57,252 bases of DNA from Gryganskiella cystojenkinii. Lineage: Eukaryota > Mortierellomycota > Mortierellomycetes > Mortierellales > Mortierellaceae. A program made the position numbers and the translations under genes. Positions 30,756 through 42,156 of the stretch are shown here, one piece after another (within the stretch, counting starts at the first letter, position 1; each line of letters starts with the position of its first letter). Under the pieces are notes generated by a model. That model was not told where the DNA came from and did not search any database. It saw only the letters and a list, made by a program, of their open reading frames with translations. The stretch is taken from positions 1 through 57,252 of the forward strand of contig JAAAIG010000148.1 of NCBI GenBank assembly GCA_015852425.1, in the 5' to 3' direction.

Positions 30756-32286
30756 ATGCCTCCCAAGACAAGAGGTATTATCTCGTTGCTTCTTTTCCTT
30801 CAAGCGAGTTTCGGTGCTCGCTGTCCATTCTTGGATGTCGACGGCCCAGCGACACTACTGGCTCGAGGGACAACAATGCTCGACCACACCAGCAATGGAC
30901 GAAGAGACTATTACAAGTTTCCTGTAGTAACTGGAAGCCGACAATACACACTCTGAGGACTTGAAATCTGGTTTCCCAGAACACAAAAGTCCCCTATGGA
31001 TTGCCCCTGCAATACTATGAGGACAAGACGTTCTACAGCAGACTATTCCCGTATGTCCCTTGACAACTGACCCTTTTTTTACCTCTCTTCCCACTGAATT
31101 TTAGCCTCCACGGCACCCGCTACAAAGCCCACTGCTAAAGCTGCGGTGCCTGCTCCCAAACCCACAGCTACTAAGCGCAAGGCCCCCGCTGCCAAGGAGG
31201 CACCTGCTGCCAAAAAGGTCTCTGTTACCCCTGCCAAGAAAGAGACGAAGACTGCCGTTGTCAAGAAGGCTACTGCCAACGAGAGCCCAGTAGAGAAGAA
31301 GGCTGCAGTGAAGAAGGTCGCGGAGAAGAAGGTCGTTGAGAAGAAGGTCGTGGAGAAGAAGGTCGTGGAGAAGAAGGTTGTTGAGAAGAAGACCCCAATG
31401 AAAAAGGTCGCCGAAACAGCAAAGTCACAGAAGGCCAAGGCTGTCGCCAAAAAAGTCGAGGAGCAAGAAGAAACTCAGAGCGATGCCGAGGATGAGCAGT
31501 TGATGGACGATAAGGCCCTTCTGAAAGATATTGATTCCAGCGCGGATGAGGACAGTTCGGATGACGAGGATGAGGAGGACAAGGCTGCCATGAAAGAGGA
31601 TACCTTTGCCAGCATGAAGGATGAGATCTCATTAAACCCCAAGGCCTCAGCAACACTCAGGAAAAAACTGGATGCTCTTGGAAAGCCCAAGGTACAGGAC
31701 ATCCTGCGTAAATCAATCCATGATGGTTGATAATATTGGTACCAAGACGACGCGCATTAACACAAGAACGTAATCTAAATTTCTCTCATAGGATAAGAAT
31801 GCTACTGGCGTTGTGTACTTGGGTCGCATTCCTCATGGATTTTACGAGGATCAGATGCAGGCTTATTTCTCACAGTTTGGCAAAGTGCTTCAGCTTCGTT
31901 TGTCCCGAAACAAAAAGACTGGCAAATCCAAGCACTATGCTTTCATCGAGTTCGCCTCGCAGGAAGTCGCCGATATTGTTGCGGATACCATGAACAACTA
32001 TTTGCTGTTTGGGCATCAATTGAAGTGCAAGGCCCTCCAAGCTTCGCAGATCCACCCAGCCATGTTCCAGGGAGCCAACAAGAAGTTCAAGGCGATCCCC
32101 TGGCAAAAGATTTCAAAGGAGAAGCACAATGCTGAAAAGTCGGCCGGACAGATCAAGGTTGTCCAGAAGAAGTTGTTGAAGAATGAGTCTGCAAAGAGAG
32201 CCAAGCTCGCCGAGCTTGGAATCGACTATGATTTCCCCGGATACAAGGCCGCGGTTCCCGAGAAGCCCAAGCATACCAAGTTCTAA
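30756..32286 (+). CDS. NOP15: Nucleolar RRM protein, NIFK/Nop15-like
   Basis: Three exons: 30756-30774, 31105-31691, 31792-32286; 366 aa. Exon 1 encodes only MPPKTR; a 330-bp intron follows. It was required because exon 2 has no early ATG and MPPKTR|ASTAPATK continues naturally. Residues 8-110 are Ala/Lys/Pro-rich with a tandem VVEKK repeat. Residues about 125-180 are acidic Ser/Asp/Glu. The RRM lies at about 208-285 with RNP2 VVYLGRI and RNP1 KSKHYAFIEF, followed by the family tail NKKFKAIPWQKISKEKHN and GIDYDFPGY. This order matches human NIFK and yeast Nop15, 60S biogenesis factors acting in ITS2 processing. The long Lys/Glu N-terminus is an elaboration on yeast Nop15. Confidence 0.88.
31321..31395 (+). 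repeat. 15-bp tandem repeat encoding VVEKK units
   Basis: GAGAAGAAGGTCGT(T/G) is repeated about four to five times in phase, giving EKKVV repeats within the NIFK-like coding sequence. Copy number is likely variable. Confidence 0.8.
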
Positions 32287-32469
32287 AAGAGCGCTCCGGG
32301 ACAGAGTGCAAGTGGAGCATTATTTTCATTGTTTTTCTTCTTCTACTACTACTTGTTGTTCTATCCCCTCACCCAGCATCGCGTTCAAGTCGTCAATACT
32401 CATTTTTTTCTGTTTGCATATCCTCATTCAATTTGTCTTGCAAAATTGGTGGCCTTTTTTTTAATTGTT

Positions 32470-33022
32470 TTATTGTTGAATGCCTGCTTTTGCTCTCAGT
32501 TGCTTCAGCCGCTGTTCGTTGCGTTTCAAAAGGATCCTGCGGACATTTGCCTTTTCAATATCGGCCATCTCGGCCCAGTTGTTGATCCTGGACATGGTGC
32601 CGTCCTCATTCACCACTATCGTCGATCGGTAGTAGAAGTCTGGTTAGAGAGATATGACTCGGCATGTGAAATATTCATGATCTGAATGAGCTTCTCCAGG
32701 TGAACCTACCAACAGGACCCAAGGCGTCTAACTTGACGTCTTTTCCATTGACCTCTAGCTGATGTCCATCCTGGGCAACATCTTGGGGTGCAGGCAAAGT
32801 AAGCAGGGGCTGGGATGGTGCGCTTGCTGATTCGTTGGCAGAATCGACTTTGTGCTCAGGCTGTTTCTGTGAGTGTTGGTTGGTTGTAGAGGAGGCGTTG
32901 GCTGAATGTGACATTGGAGCAAAGAGCGAGACTGACGTTGGTGGCCGGGATTGCTTAAGACGCGTGATGGGAAAGGTGGACGAGAGCGGGGTGAATTTAG
33001 CTCGAAGGCGAAGAAGAGGCAT
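32470..33022 (-). CDS. Small conserved fungal protein, probably mitochondrial
   Basis: Two exons, complement(32470-32639, 32710-33022); 160 aa. The intron has a GTAGGT donor and a CTAACCAG acceptor, leaving phase 1. The N-terminus (MPLLRLRAKFTPLSSTFPITRLKQ) is basic and Ser/Thr-rich, like a mitochondrial presequence. The C-terminal region LDALGPV..VVNEDGTMSRINNWAEM and RILLKRNEQRLKQL matches a short conserved motif (LGPxVVNxDGTxSRIxNW) that I recall from uncharacterised fungal proteins. Eight residues (DFYYRSTI) sit between LGPV and VVNEDG and may indicate a different acceptor. Function is unknown. It converges on the NIFK-like gene with 183 bp between stops. Confidence 0.7.
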
Positions 33023-33401
33023 CGAAAGAGAAAAAGAAGCTCAATGCAATGAGAGAGAGAGAGCTCCAACAATTCCCAAAAAAAAGAGAGGGAGGAGTGA
33101 TTCACGTGCCTCGGGAACATGCAGTATTCACGATCACTGAATCTTCTTCCTTCGAAAGTCATCGACTCGTTGCATGCACAACCCGCTCTCAACGTCGCTT
33201 GTTTCTTTCTCCTTACTCTTTTCCCACCTACTTTTCGCTTCCTCGGCTCTTTCTTTGTCCTTCTCTTCCTTTCCCGTCTCTTGCGTGCGCGTTTTTCGCT
33301 GTACCATAGACATTTCCACCTCGCCTTTCTTTCATCTTCAACGGTTTGTTCTCATCGTTATCCTCATCGCGTTGTAACCTTTCCTTTTTCATCTCGACAA
33401 C
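33023..33401. promoter_or_regulatory. Divergent promoter between the small conserved gene and LAA1
   Basis: 379 bp between two head-to-head genes. It carries GAGA-rich sequence near 33045-33065 and a long C/T-rich tract (33180-33390) reaching the LAA1 start. No specific factor site was identified. Confidence 0.5.
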
Positions 33402-36400
33402 ATGTCCACCCCGCCAGACACCCGACCATCGACCCCAGGCACTCCCATGACTACAACCGCGCGTGATGTCTTTGAGTTTGACGAGCGCCTCTTCTCTGCT
33501 GCAGGGGACCTGGACAAGCAGACCAACCCACCTTCCAATAGCAAGCAGGAACTCTTTGTCTTTCAATGGCTCACTACCGTCGAGCGCGAATTGAAACGCT
33601 GTGGCCACGTATGTTTTTTTATTTTTTATGGGAGATGACTGAATGTCTACGCCTGTCTCCCCGTGCACCGATATCATATATTATCAAATCCTGTATTTTT
33701 GTTGACATCTCTTTCACCTCTTTTCCACAGGACACCCTTCGGATCATGCAACCGAACCTCGAAAGGCAGCTACTAAAGTTAATATCGATGCCATCACCCA
33801 AACCACGCCACCCAATCCGGAGATTGATCGCGCGGTGCTTCCTGTCACTCTATGTCCGAGGAAGCTCCTCGACCTTGTTTGAAACCATCCAAATCCTTCA
33901 AAGTCTGATCGAAGCCGGAAAGGGCATGGGCGACAAGGATGTCAAATTGTGCGTTCTCGCGTTTGCCTGTAAAAGTACTGGAAATGCTTCAGTAATATCA
34001 CCTCGCTGACACTCGTTTGCTACTTCATCTAGGGCCGCCATCCATTGCATCGGAGCCATTATGGAGACTGTCGGGGAAAAGGTGCGGTTGCCCATTCCGC
34101 GAATGAAAAAAAACACCTACAAAGACTACAAACATTACCTAACCAGTTCTCTCACCCAATTAGATTCAATCGTTGGTTCCCGATCTAGCAACCTCTTTGA
34201 TGAAAGTCATCAAGACCGAAAAGATAGTAAGTGGATGGACATTATTGTCAACAAAAATCATTCCCCGATCGACTGGATCCTTCCGCTAACCCTTTCTGCC
34301 TCGGTTCGTCTATAGTACCCCTTGATCCTAAGAGTCGAGGCCATGATCGCATTGCGGAAGATGCTACAGGGCGCAGGTCGAGGTTCGATGGATATAACAA
34401 ACAAGGATATTTTAAAGACACTAAAGCTGACTATCATGGACAAGGCACTCATATTGCGCTCAACATCTGCAGAGGTACTCCGGTTTTCAAGGTTTCTTGC
34501 TCTACCGTCATTGTCTTAAAACGTTTGGCTTCTATGGACTTAACATTAACATGTACTCTATTTCTATTCATGTGTACCATTAGTGTCTCACCGTCCTTAT
34601 CAAGCACACCACAATCACCTTCACCAGGAGCGAGCTAGAATCTTCTCTTACCCTATTCATCAAAGCCATGGACGAGTCGACCCATACCATCCGTAAATCA
34701 ATTGCAAATTTGAGCGCCACTCTTCTCTACTCAAAATTTCAGCGCGAGGATAACTTGACAATGGCAAGCACTCAACTTCCGCCTCCCGGAGCAGGAAAAC
34801 AGGCACCGGGAAGCGAATCATTTATTCTGAACATCAATGACCTGTTGACCCAGCTCTCCAGTGCCTACAACAAACCCAACACAAGCCGAGCAGTCCGAGC
34901 TGGAGTAGCGGAATGTTATGCCTCGCTCTTCATCATGATCGGACCATCCGCAGTCGAGAAGCATTACGGAGTTATCCTCCGACATCTTTTGCTGGAACTG
35001 GTTTCAAATGCAAAGAACACGAGTTCTCGGTTTGAGATCCTGACTGTGCGCGAGCATACAGAGTACCTTCTGCGAGGCGTCATAGGCTCGCGTTTGTTAA
35101 GTGAGTCTGGTCAGATTGCCTGTATCCGCGAGTTGGTTGGCAGTTGGCTCAAGGCTTGGCCAGCGGTTATGCCTGGTGAACTTGAACCTTCCGAACATGC
35201 ACTAGTCAACGCTTTAAACGAGACGTCGGCCCTTTTGCTCGATCTAGGTGGCGCTGCGAGCTCCATACAGGTAGGACACACCTGTGATTGATAACGTTTC
35301 GCCTTGAACAGAACGCTCCCTAGCAGAAATCTAAACTCGCTTCATGCGAAATCTTGATATAGGATATTCTGATGTCAGCCCTTACGAACCTAGTATCTCA
35401 TCCGTCTCGAGCAGTACAAGTTGCCACTGCATGGTGTCTCCGATGTCTCTGTATCTCCCTTCCTACCAACCTTGCCAAACTGATTCAGAACCTAAGCGCG
35501 AGGCTCTCCACTGATCTTGGCACAATCAGCAACAATGGCACCAACTTTCAGGATGTGTCCACGCGTGCCACTGGACTCGCCTATGCAATTGGAGGTCTGG
35601 TGACTGTGATCTCGGTTCATCCACTCTATGTCTCATTCGAAATGAGTGCACGTATCTTCTCTCTCGCAGCCCAATTGATCAAGAACAGTGCCAGCAAAGA
35701 GCTGCGTGTGGCGGCAGCACAGGTCCAAATCGCCTGGATCCTCATTGGTGCCCTTATGTGCCTTGGGCCTAATTTTGTACGGATGCACCTTCCCCAGTTA
35801 CTCCTTCTCTGGAAGAATGCCCTCTCAAAGTTTACAACCAAGGATGCGAGTAACACAGCTCGTTCAGAGCTGGACTGGGCGTTCATGGTCCACATCCGTG
35901 AATGTGCGCTAGGGTCGGTAGCCAGCTTTTTGTTTCACAATGGTGATAAACTTGTGACCGTGGACGTATCCAAGAGACTTGCCGCGCTATTATCGAACTC
36001 CCTGGCGTTCGCCTCTGTTGTACCAACGTTTCCGCAACAACCTTCAACAGCAGGAGCTAAGGGCCAATTACAGCACGAACTATTGAATGTCAAGTTCTCG
36101 GAAAGAGATGATGCTCTTCGAAAAAGGATTTTCGAGTGTTTTATTGCTATGCGACACACTTCGGCCTACGAGATGTATCACTCTCAGTTGATCAAAGCAG
36201 CTCTGGATGTGTTCTCGGACCCAGATAGGACATCTGGTACGGCTGTGACGAACGCTGTTTCGGCTGCATCGTTCACGACAGTGTGGGCCGTGGATGATGG
36301 CTATGGTTATGGTGTTACTGGGAAAGTACAAGGGATGCGTTGCGATGTTGCTAGTCGAACAAGTGGGAGCACAGAGGAAATTTTGGACGGCAAGGATTAC

Positions 36401-39400
36401 GACAGTGCCACAAGGACGACCGAGACGCTTTTGAAAAAGCCTATCCTAGGCGCCCCGGAGCACGATCCTCTCGTTGTCTACACGACCTATGCTCTCCCCT
36501 CTGCTATCTCGCGATACTCTCTGCCCAAGCCTCGACCAATTGCCACTGGAGTAATTGATGCCGCAATCGAGCTCTTTGCAATCCTATTGCCCTCCCAGTC
36601 GTCCGCTCTCCAAGGGTCCTTGATGGACGATCTGTCGAAAATGCTTAAGAACTCTACTCTAGATAAAAATCCTGGACGAAAGATGGCCATTCAGGTGAAC
36701 GCCGTAGTTTCCATATTGGGGGCCACCAAGTACGCCATGGCTGAGAGTAAACGATCAGAACAGAGGCCGTTCGAAGGGCCTCTGGCATCCTCTCTCTCCC
36801 AGTCGATCCTGCGAGTAAGTGGCAGATACTTTTGCGACATTGAATTACGAGGCGCAAGAAAGAGGTTTCATTCTAATATCTTACACTTACGCAAACTTTG
36901 CCTACTAGGACGCTATTGTGCACGCTGATCCGTACATTCGATTGGTGGCCTGTGAAGCCTTGGGACGATTGACAAGTCTCTTGGGAAGTGCGACAGTATC
37001 GAACCAGATAAAGTACCTTATGGACCAGGTTGTCGCTAACCGGGATCCAGATGCTCGTGCTGGATATGCGCTCGCCCTCGGCAATGTCTTTTCTCATCTG
37101 GGTGGCATGATGGCCGGAGGTCATTTACGATCGATTGTCGAGTACCTGACATCACTAAGCCGCGACCCGCACCCGATTGTCCACAAGTGGTCTTTGCATT
37201 CATTGGCCTTGACTATTGCGAGTGCCGGATTGATGTATAGTCCATATGTCTCTAGCACTCTTACCAATGTGGCCACTGTATACATGGCCGAGTCACACGA
37301 ACCCGCAGGCGCAGGATCAATCGCCACAGCAAATATTGCAATGCAATCCGAGCTGTCGGTCTACCAGGAGATGGGTCGGATTATTTACGGCTTGATTGGA
37401 ATCCTCGGGCCAGAACTGCAGTCATCTGTCAAAGTTCGGGAGCTTTGTATCGGCTTGGTGGAGGAACTCCGGAATGAGGATGACGAGCCTGTGATCGTGC
37501 AAGGAATCCGTTGCACGCAGCATGTCATCATGTTTGCCCCGCTCCTAATTGACATGTCGACTCTTGTGCCGTTTCTGCAGGCGCGTCTCAGACGAAGTAC
37601 CGGTCTAAGCTTGAAGAAGGCTGCCATGACATGCATGTATCAGCTGGTACAACGGGACGTCAAGGCGGTTTTCCAGCATTCCATGGGAGGACTGGAGGAC
37701 CAGTTCTTCAAGCTCCTTGATACCGACCCGACGTTGCTGGATGTGAAAGATGTTGTTCGAAGTTGGATCACACAAACAGCACTGGAGCAGCCGAGTCAAT
37801 GGATCGACATCTGCCGAAAGGTTCTTTCAAGAACAGCGATCGACGAAGGTCAGGATCTGGATACAGAGTCGGAACAAGGCGCAGCAGTGGCTTCGCATCA
37901 GAATACCACCGTACAAGAAGATGATGTTATGGGTGACGATGAGGATGACGACGGTGGCAATATGTTTGGTGCTACGCCAGCACAATTCAAGTCAGCGAAT
38001 CATGCATCGCCTGCGGTGACACAGCAAGCCAACTTCGACTCCGCGACTCCAACTGCTGTTGAGCGACCGATGAAAGTAGCACCAGCTCTTCCGCCGCGAT
38101 GGAGGACACGAATTTTTGCTTTAGAGTGCATCCGACAAGTCATCGATGTAGTCGCTACAAGCGGCATCCCTGATCACTTTGATCTTTCCGTAGCCAGACG
38201 CAAGAGCAAGAACTTTAGAGCCGACTTTTTAGTTTTGAAAGTCGCGGATCTGATCAAGATGACCGTGTATGCTGCTTCCACCCCGATCCAGGAGATACGC
38301 ATGGAAGGACTGATGCTGCTGCGACAAACCATCGAACGGTTCAAATCAACGGCGGATCCAGAAGTCCCTGACAGTGTACTGTTGGAGCAATACCAGGCCC
38401 AGATTGGTGCCGCATTGACACCTGCTTTTACGGCGGAGAGCACTCCCGAGGTTGTCTCGCTGGGAGTAAAAGTGTGCGCTGTCTACGTGGGCAGCGGGAT
38501 TATACAGGAGGTGGATCGATTTGGAAGAGTCCTCAAGCTCCTTATCGGAGCACTTGAAAAGTGCAAGGATGACCAACGCCTCACCGCTGTCGGCGACGTG
38601 ACCGACCTAACGCCGCATGCCTCTCAGATGATCAAATGGGCTGTTTTGAACGCTTGGGCAGAGTTGCAAGTGGCCAGTGTCCACCAGCATTATCTAGTTG
38701 CAGTACTAAAGCCAAATCTTGAGGAGCTTTGCAGGCTCTGGGCCAAGGCACTGGAGGACTATGCGCGTTCGCGTATCGAGTCTGAAGCGGCCGTGACGGG
38801 GACTGGAAGCGCTGTCGCCGGCGGCACCTCCGAATCTGGCTTGTTCGGAGCCACCTATGCAGAGTCAGGAAAGGAGGCAGAGAAGAGTGTAAGTCAACAT
38901 ATCATCAGTAAAAAACTTGAAATTAATGATTGTATAATATCGTATATTAACTTCATTTTCACGTTTAGTTTGATCAGTCGTCTTCGCTCAAGATCCTAGG
39001 CGCTGTCTCCACTTTAGTCGATCAAAAAAACACGTCCATGCTGGACGCCTTAACGAGAATCACCTGTCCGGAGAACTCGACTTCTGTGGATGACAGCGTT
39101 AAGTGTAATGGAGGCGCTACTGCGGAGGAAGTCGACAGTCTGTCGCCCAGAGACCCTCAACTCAACATGCTTTCAGAGACAAGTACTTCGGTTGAAGCCA
39201 TTGTGTCTGTCTCCACTAGCGAGAAGAAAGGCCCATTGCGACTCATTCACGTTATTTTTGGCCTCTGTCTTGAAATTCTGGCAAAAACATCGTCAGCCGG
39301 ATCTGCTGGTGCCACGGTGAACAATCAGTCATCTGCCAATCTGCTAAACTTGGTGGCGACGGATAATGCTCTACAAGGTTGCCTTACGACTCTGCACTCA

Positions 39401-41295
39401 ATTCTAGACCCAGCATTTATCCAAGCTGAGTTTTTGAGAGGCGTATTCCTGGAGATGATGTTCATTCTTGAGAGGGTTGCCTGGATGGAGGGCAGTCGAG
39501 TCCAGGGTCTTGTTGTAGGCGTGATCTCCACCGTCATTCAAGGGTATGGAAAGGAGCTTCTCTTTGAGAAAGAGCCCAAGATTTCGGTCGTGGATCCTGC
39601 CAAGCAATCTGATTCGAGTGAGGAAAATGAAACAGGACGATCAACTCTCATTACCACCTTGCCTGGTAGTCGTCTTCAATCTATCGTGCAGCTACTTGTC
39701 GAGCTTTACATGCAGAAAAGCACAAGTTCCGGCTTGAGATCCTCTAAAAACTCGAGCGGGCGCCTGGGTCAGAAGACGACAATGGAGACGGTGGAGCTAA
39801 TGGGTCGAGTCACAGAGATGATGACAGTCCTAGTCAAGGTGGCACCTGTCGAGTATCAACTTCATCTTGCAGCAGTCACCCTCAACGTCCTTGTTGGTAA
39901 GACTTTTTTTAACAGCGTCTGGTTCCTGAGCGTGAGCACTCTACTGAAGAACAACATCTCATCTCTCTCTCTCTCTCTCTTTTTTAATTTTCTTCTCTAT
40001 GTTGTTACTCATAGGTGTACTCCGTGACCCAGGTTTTCAGACCGAATTGGGACCTCATGTCCTGATGAACCTCAAGTCGGTGATGGAAGCGCTAAACGCC
40101 AACATCACTGAGCTAGACCTGAAGTTCTTGGAGCTAGTCCTTAATGGAGCGCTTGGCGTTCTCCTCAAGAACCAGGCTGCGTTTGCGCCTGGACGAGCCA
40201 TGCTTTCGTCGATTGAAATGGAGGCGTCAGTCGAGGGTGGATTTCATCTGACTGATGACAACGCTATGAAAACTCCCGTCGCGACAGGGACTGATGTTGA
40301 CGATGCTGACATGGATGTCTCTCCAGTGGAGATTATCGAGTGGTGCAATGGACTCTTGGGTATGATGCTTATCTTGACGAATTGCACAGAGGTTCAAATT
40401 CGAAAAGCATTTCTGAACCAGTTTGAGAGACTAGTTATGAGCAGCATTGAAAGTAACATTGGAAGGGTAAGACACTACCGAGGATATTATGATGGGACGG
40501 CTGATATACTCATAGTCGCGAACAATATCCACGAATGCTGACAGAAACCTTCTTTGTCATTTCTAAATAGATTGTCACAGTGGGATATCAGTGCTTGAAG
40601 AGCGCTATACTGAACGACAGCCCTTCTATCCCAGCAAGATCAATCCTGGCCAGTCAAACTCGAGCGCGTCAGTTCATGAGGCAGTTGATCCCGTTTGTGG
40701 TGACGACGATCATAGTCAAATCCGTCCAGGAGGGATCGACAGCTGTACAAGGCAAAAACGACAAGGTCGGAATACAAGTGATCGAAGAGGGTATCCAAAC
40801 ACTTAAGAGTCTGGCGACTTCCTGTTCGAACGAAGCTCGTAAGTGACGCGCTATTTTTTTTTTAATTTTGTATTGTATTTTATATTACTCACGCATTAAC
40901 CGAATGATGATTATTACATGGTGGTGCAACTCGTAGGTCTGGGTATGGTTTCCATTCTTTTGTCAACAGTGGTTCCACTCCTACAGGATAGCCAGACTTT
41001 GTCGTCGGCATTGACACAATCGAAATCGTCCAGAACAAGTCAGGTGCACACTTTGGCTCTTAATCAGCTGTTGTCTTTGGGCACACAGTTCCCAACAGAG
41101 TTCCGTCAGGGTCTTCAGACACTCTCGATGGAGCGTCGAACACGACTCGAGTCTGCAATTCGACAGTCTGTCCTGCAGCAACAAGAGCAACAACAGAAAC
41201 AACATGAACAGGAGCAACGAGAACAAGAGCGACTGGCGCGTGAGAGGGACCGTGTAAAGATCCAATTGAAGAGCAGTTTCGCAGGATTCACTTAG
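33402..41295 (+). CDS. LAA1: HEAT-repeat protein, Laa1 / HEATR5 family
   Basis: Twelve exons: 33402-33608, 33731-33948, 34033-34081, 34164-34226, 34316-34474, 34584-35270, 35363-36814, 36909-38888, 38969-39896, 40015-40466, 40571-40838, 40937-41295; about 2273 aa. The N-terminal ELFVFQWLTTVERELKRC and RRLIARCFLSLYVRGSSSTL match the start of HEATR5/Laa1. Long alpha-solenoid stretches follow (VQVATAWCLRCLCISLPTNL; HPIVHKWSLHSLALTIASAG), split by an acidic linker near the middle (DDVMGDDEDDDGG) and ending in a Gln/Arg-rich helix. Laa1 helps recruit AP-1 clathrin adaptor in yeast; HEATR5B has related endosomal roles. The acceptor at 34164 was chosen over AG at 34145-34146, which leads to a stop. 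It is slightly longer than yeast Laa1. Family is confident; some small-exon borders are tentative. Confidence 0.88.
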
Positions 41296-41490
41296 AAGAA
41301 ATATCGTTTGATACACAATCAAAAAAGTTTATTGGGTCGAGGTTAAGGGCCCAAAACTGTCCTTGACTGGGCTCGAATGAATGAATGAAGGCGAGAGCCC
41401 TGAATTCAATTTTTTTTTTTGGTATTTTTGATTTGGTATCCATCGCTCTTGGGAACGAAAAGGGTGTTGCTCTTTCCTCATCTCATGGCC

Positions 41491-41501
41491 TCATCATCAT
41501 C

Positions 41502-41534
<33 letters not shown>
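41491..41534. repeat. (TCA)n microsatellite
   Basis: Trinucleotide repeat with one interruption at 41501-41503. Confidence 0.9.
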
Positions 41535-41571
41535 TTTGCTCCTTCATTGCCACTCTGTTCCCCTTGAGCCC

Positions 41572-41596
41572 TTTTTTTTTTTTTTTTTTTTTTTTT
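41572..41596. repeat. Poly-T homopolymer, 25 nt
   Basis: An uninterrupted run of T; a likely site of length polymorphism and sequencing error. Confidence 0.9.
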
Positions 41597-42156
41597 GTTC
41601 TTCCTTCTTTTTCTCCACTCTTTCTCTTTGCCCACCTGACTGACTCTAAAATTTGCGCACTCACCCAAAACACGAACAACACAAACACACAATCAAACAA
41701 AACCAATCAATACGACGCTTGAGAGGCAAAGACAGGTATGGACACGAGCGTTTATGCCGTTTGCATGTACATGGTGTATAATGGACTCTTTCCCTTGATT
41801 CGAGCGAACGACAACAAGATGAACAACCCATCCTCCATCTCTGTTTACGGCGCAGAAAGAAGAGGTCCTACCAAACGCGACAGTTCCTCGCTCCTATTTT
41901 TTATTCGACCGTTGAAGACTTTGTGTTAGAATGTACTCGAAAGAGCCGTGGTGGGACAAAAAAAAAGACGATGATGACCATGGGGATGGTGATGAGAATG
42001 AGAATGATGGCCATGATGAGAAGATGATGATGACATGTGAAGATGTGGATGATGATGATGACCATGTTGACCTAACACTTTGTTCTTGTTTTTCGCTTCT
42101 CATCTACCTAGCTGCATCCTCCTTCGGTTTCTGTCTGTCTTTTGTCTCATTAACCA

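Larger units (their letters stand above)
41296..42156. other. Intergenic region and leader of the RhoGAP gene, with simple repeats
   Basis: 861 bp with no gene I can support. It holds a (TCA)n microsatellite (41491-41534), a 25-T homopolymer (41572-41596) and a GAT-rich imperfect repeat (41961-42064). An open frame from 41931 encodes low-complexity Asp/His and overlaps the RhoGAP start in another frame; it is best read as a leader artefact or possible uORF. Confidence 0.55.

Noticed and set aside
41491..41534. CRISPR-like array
   Set aside because: It is a plain trinucleotide microsatellite with no spacers; the host is eukaryotic.
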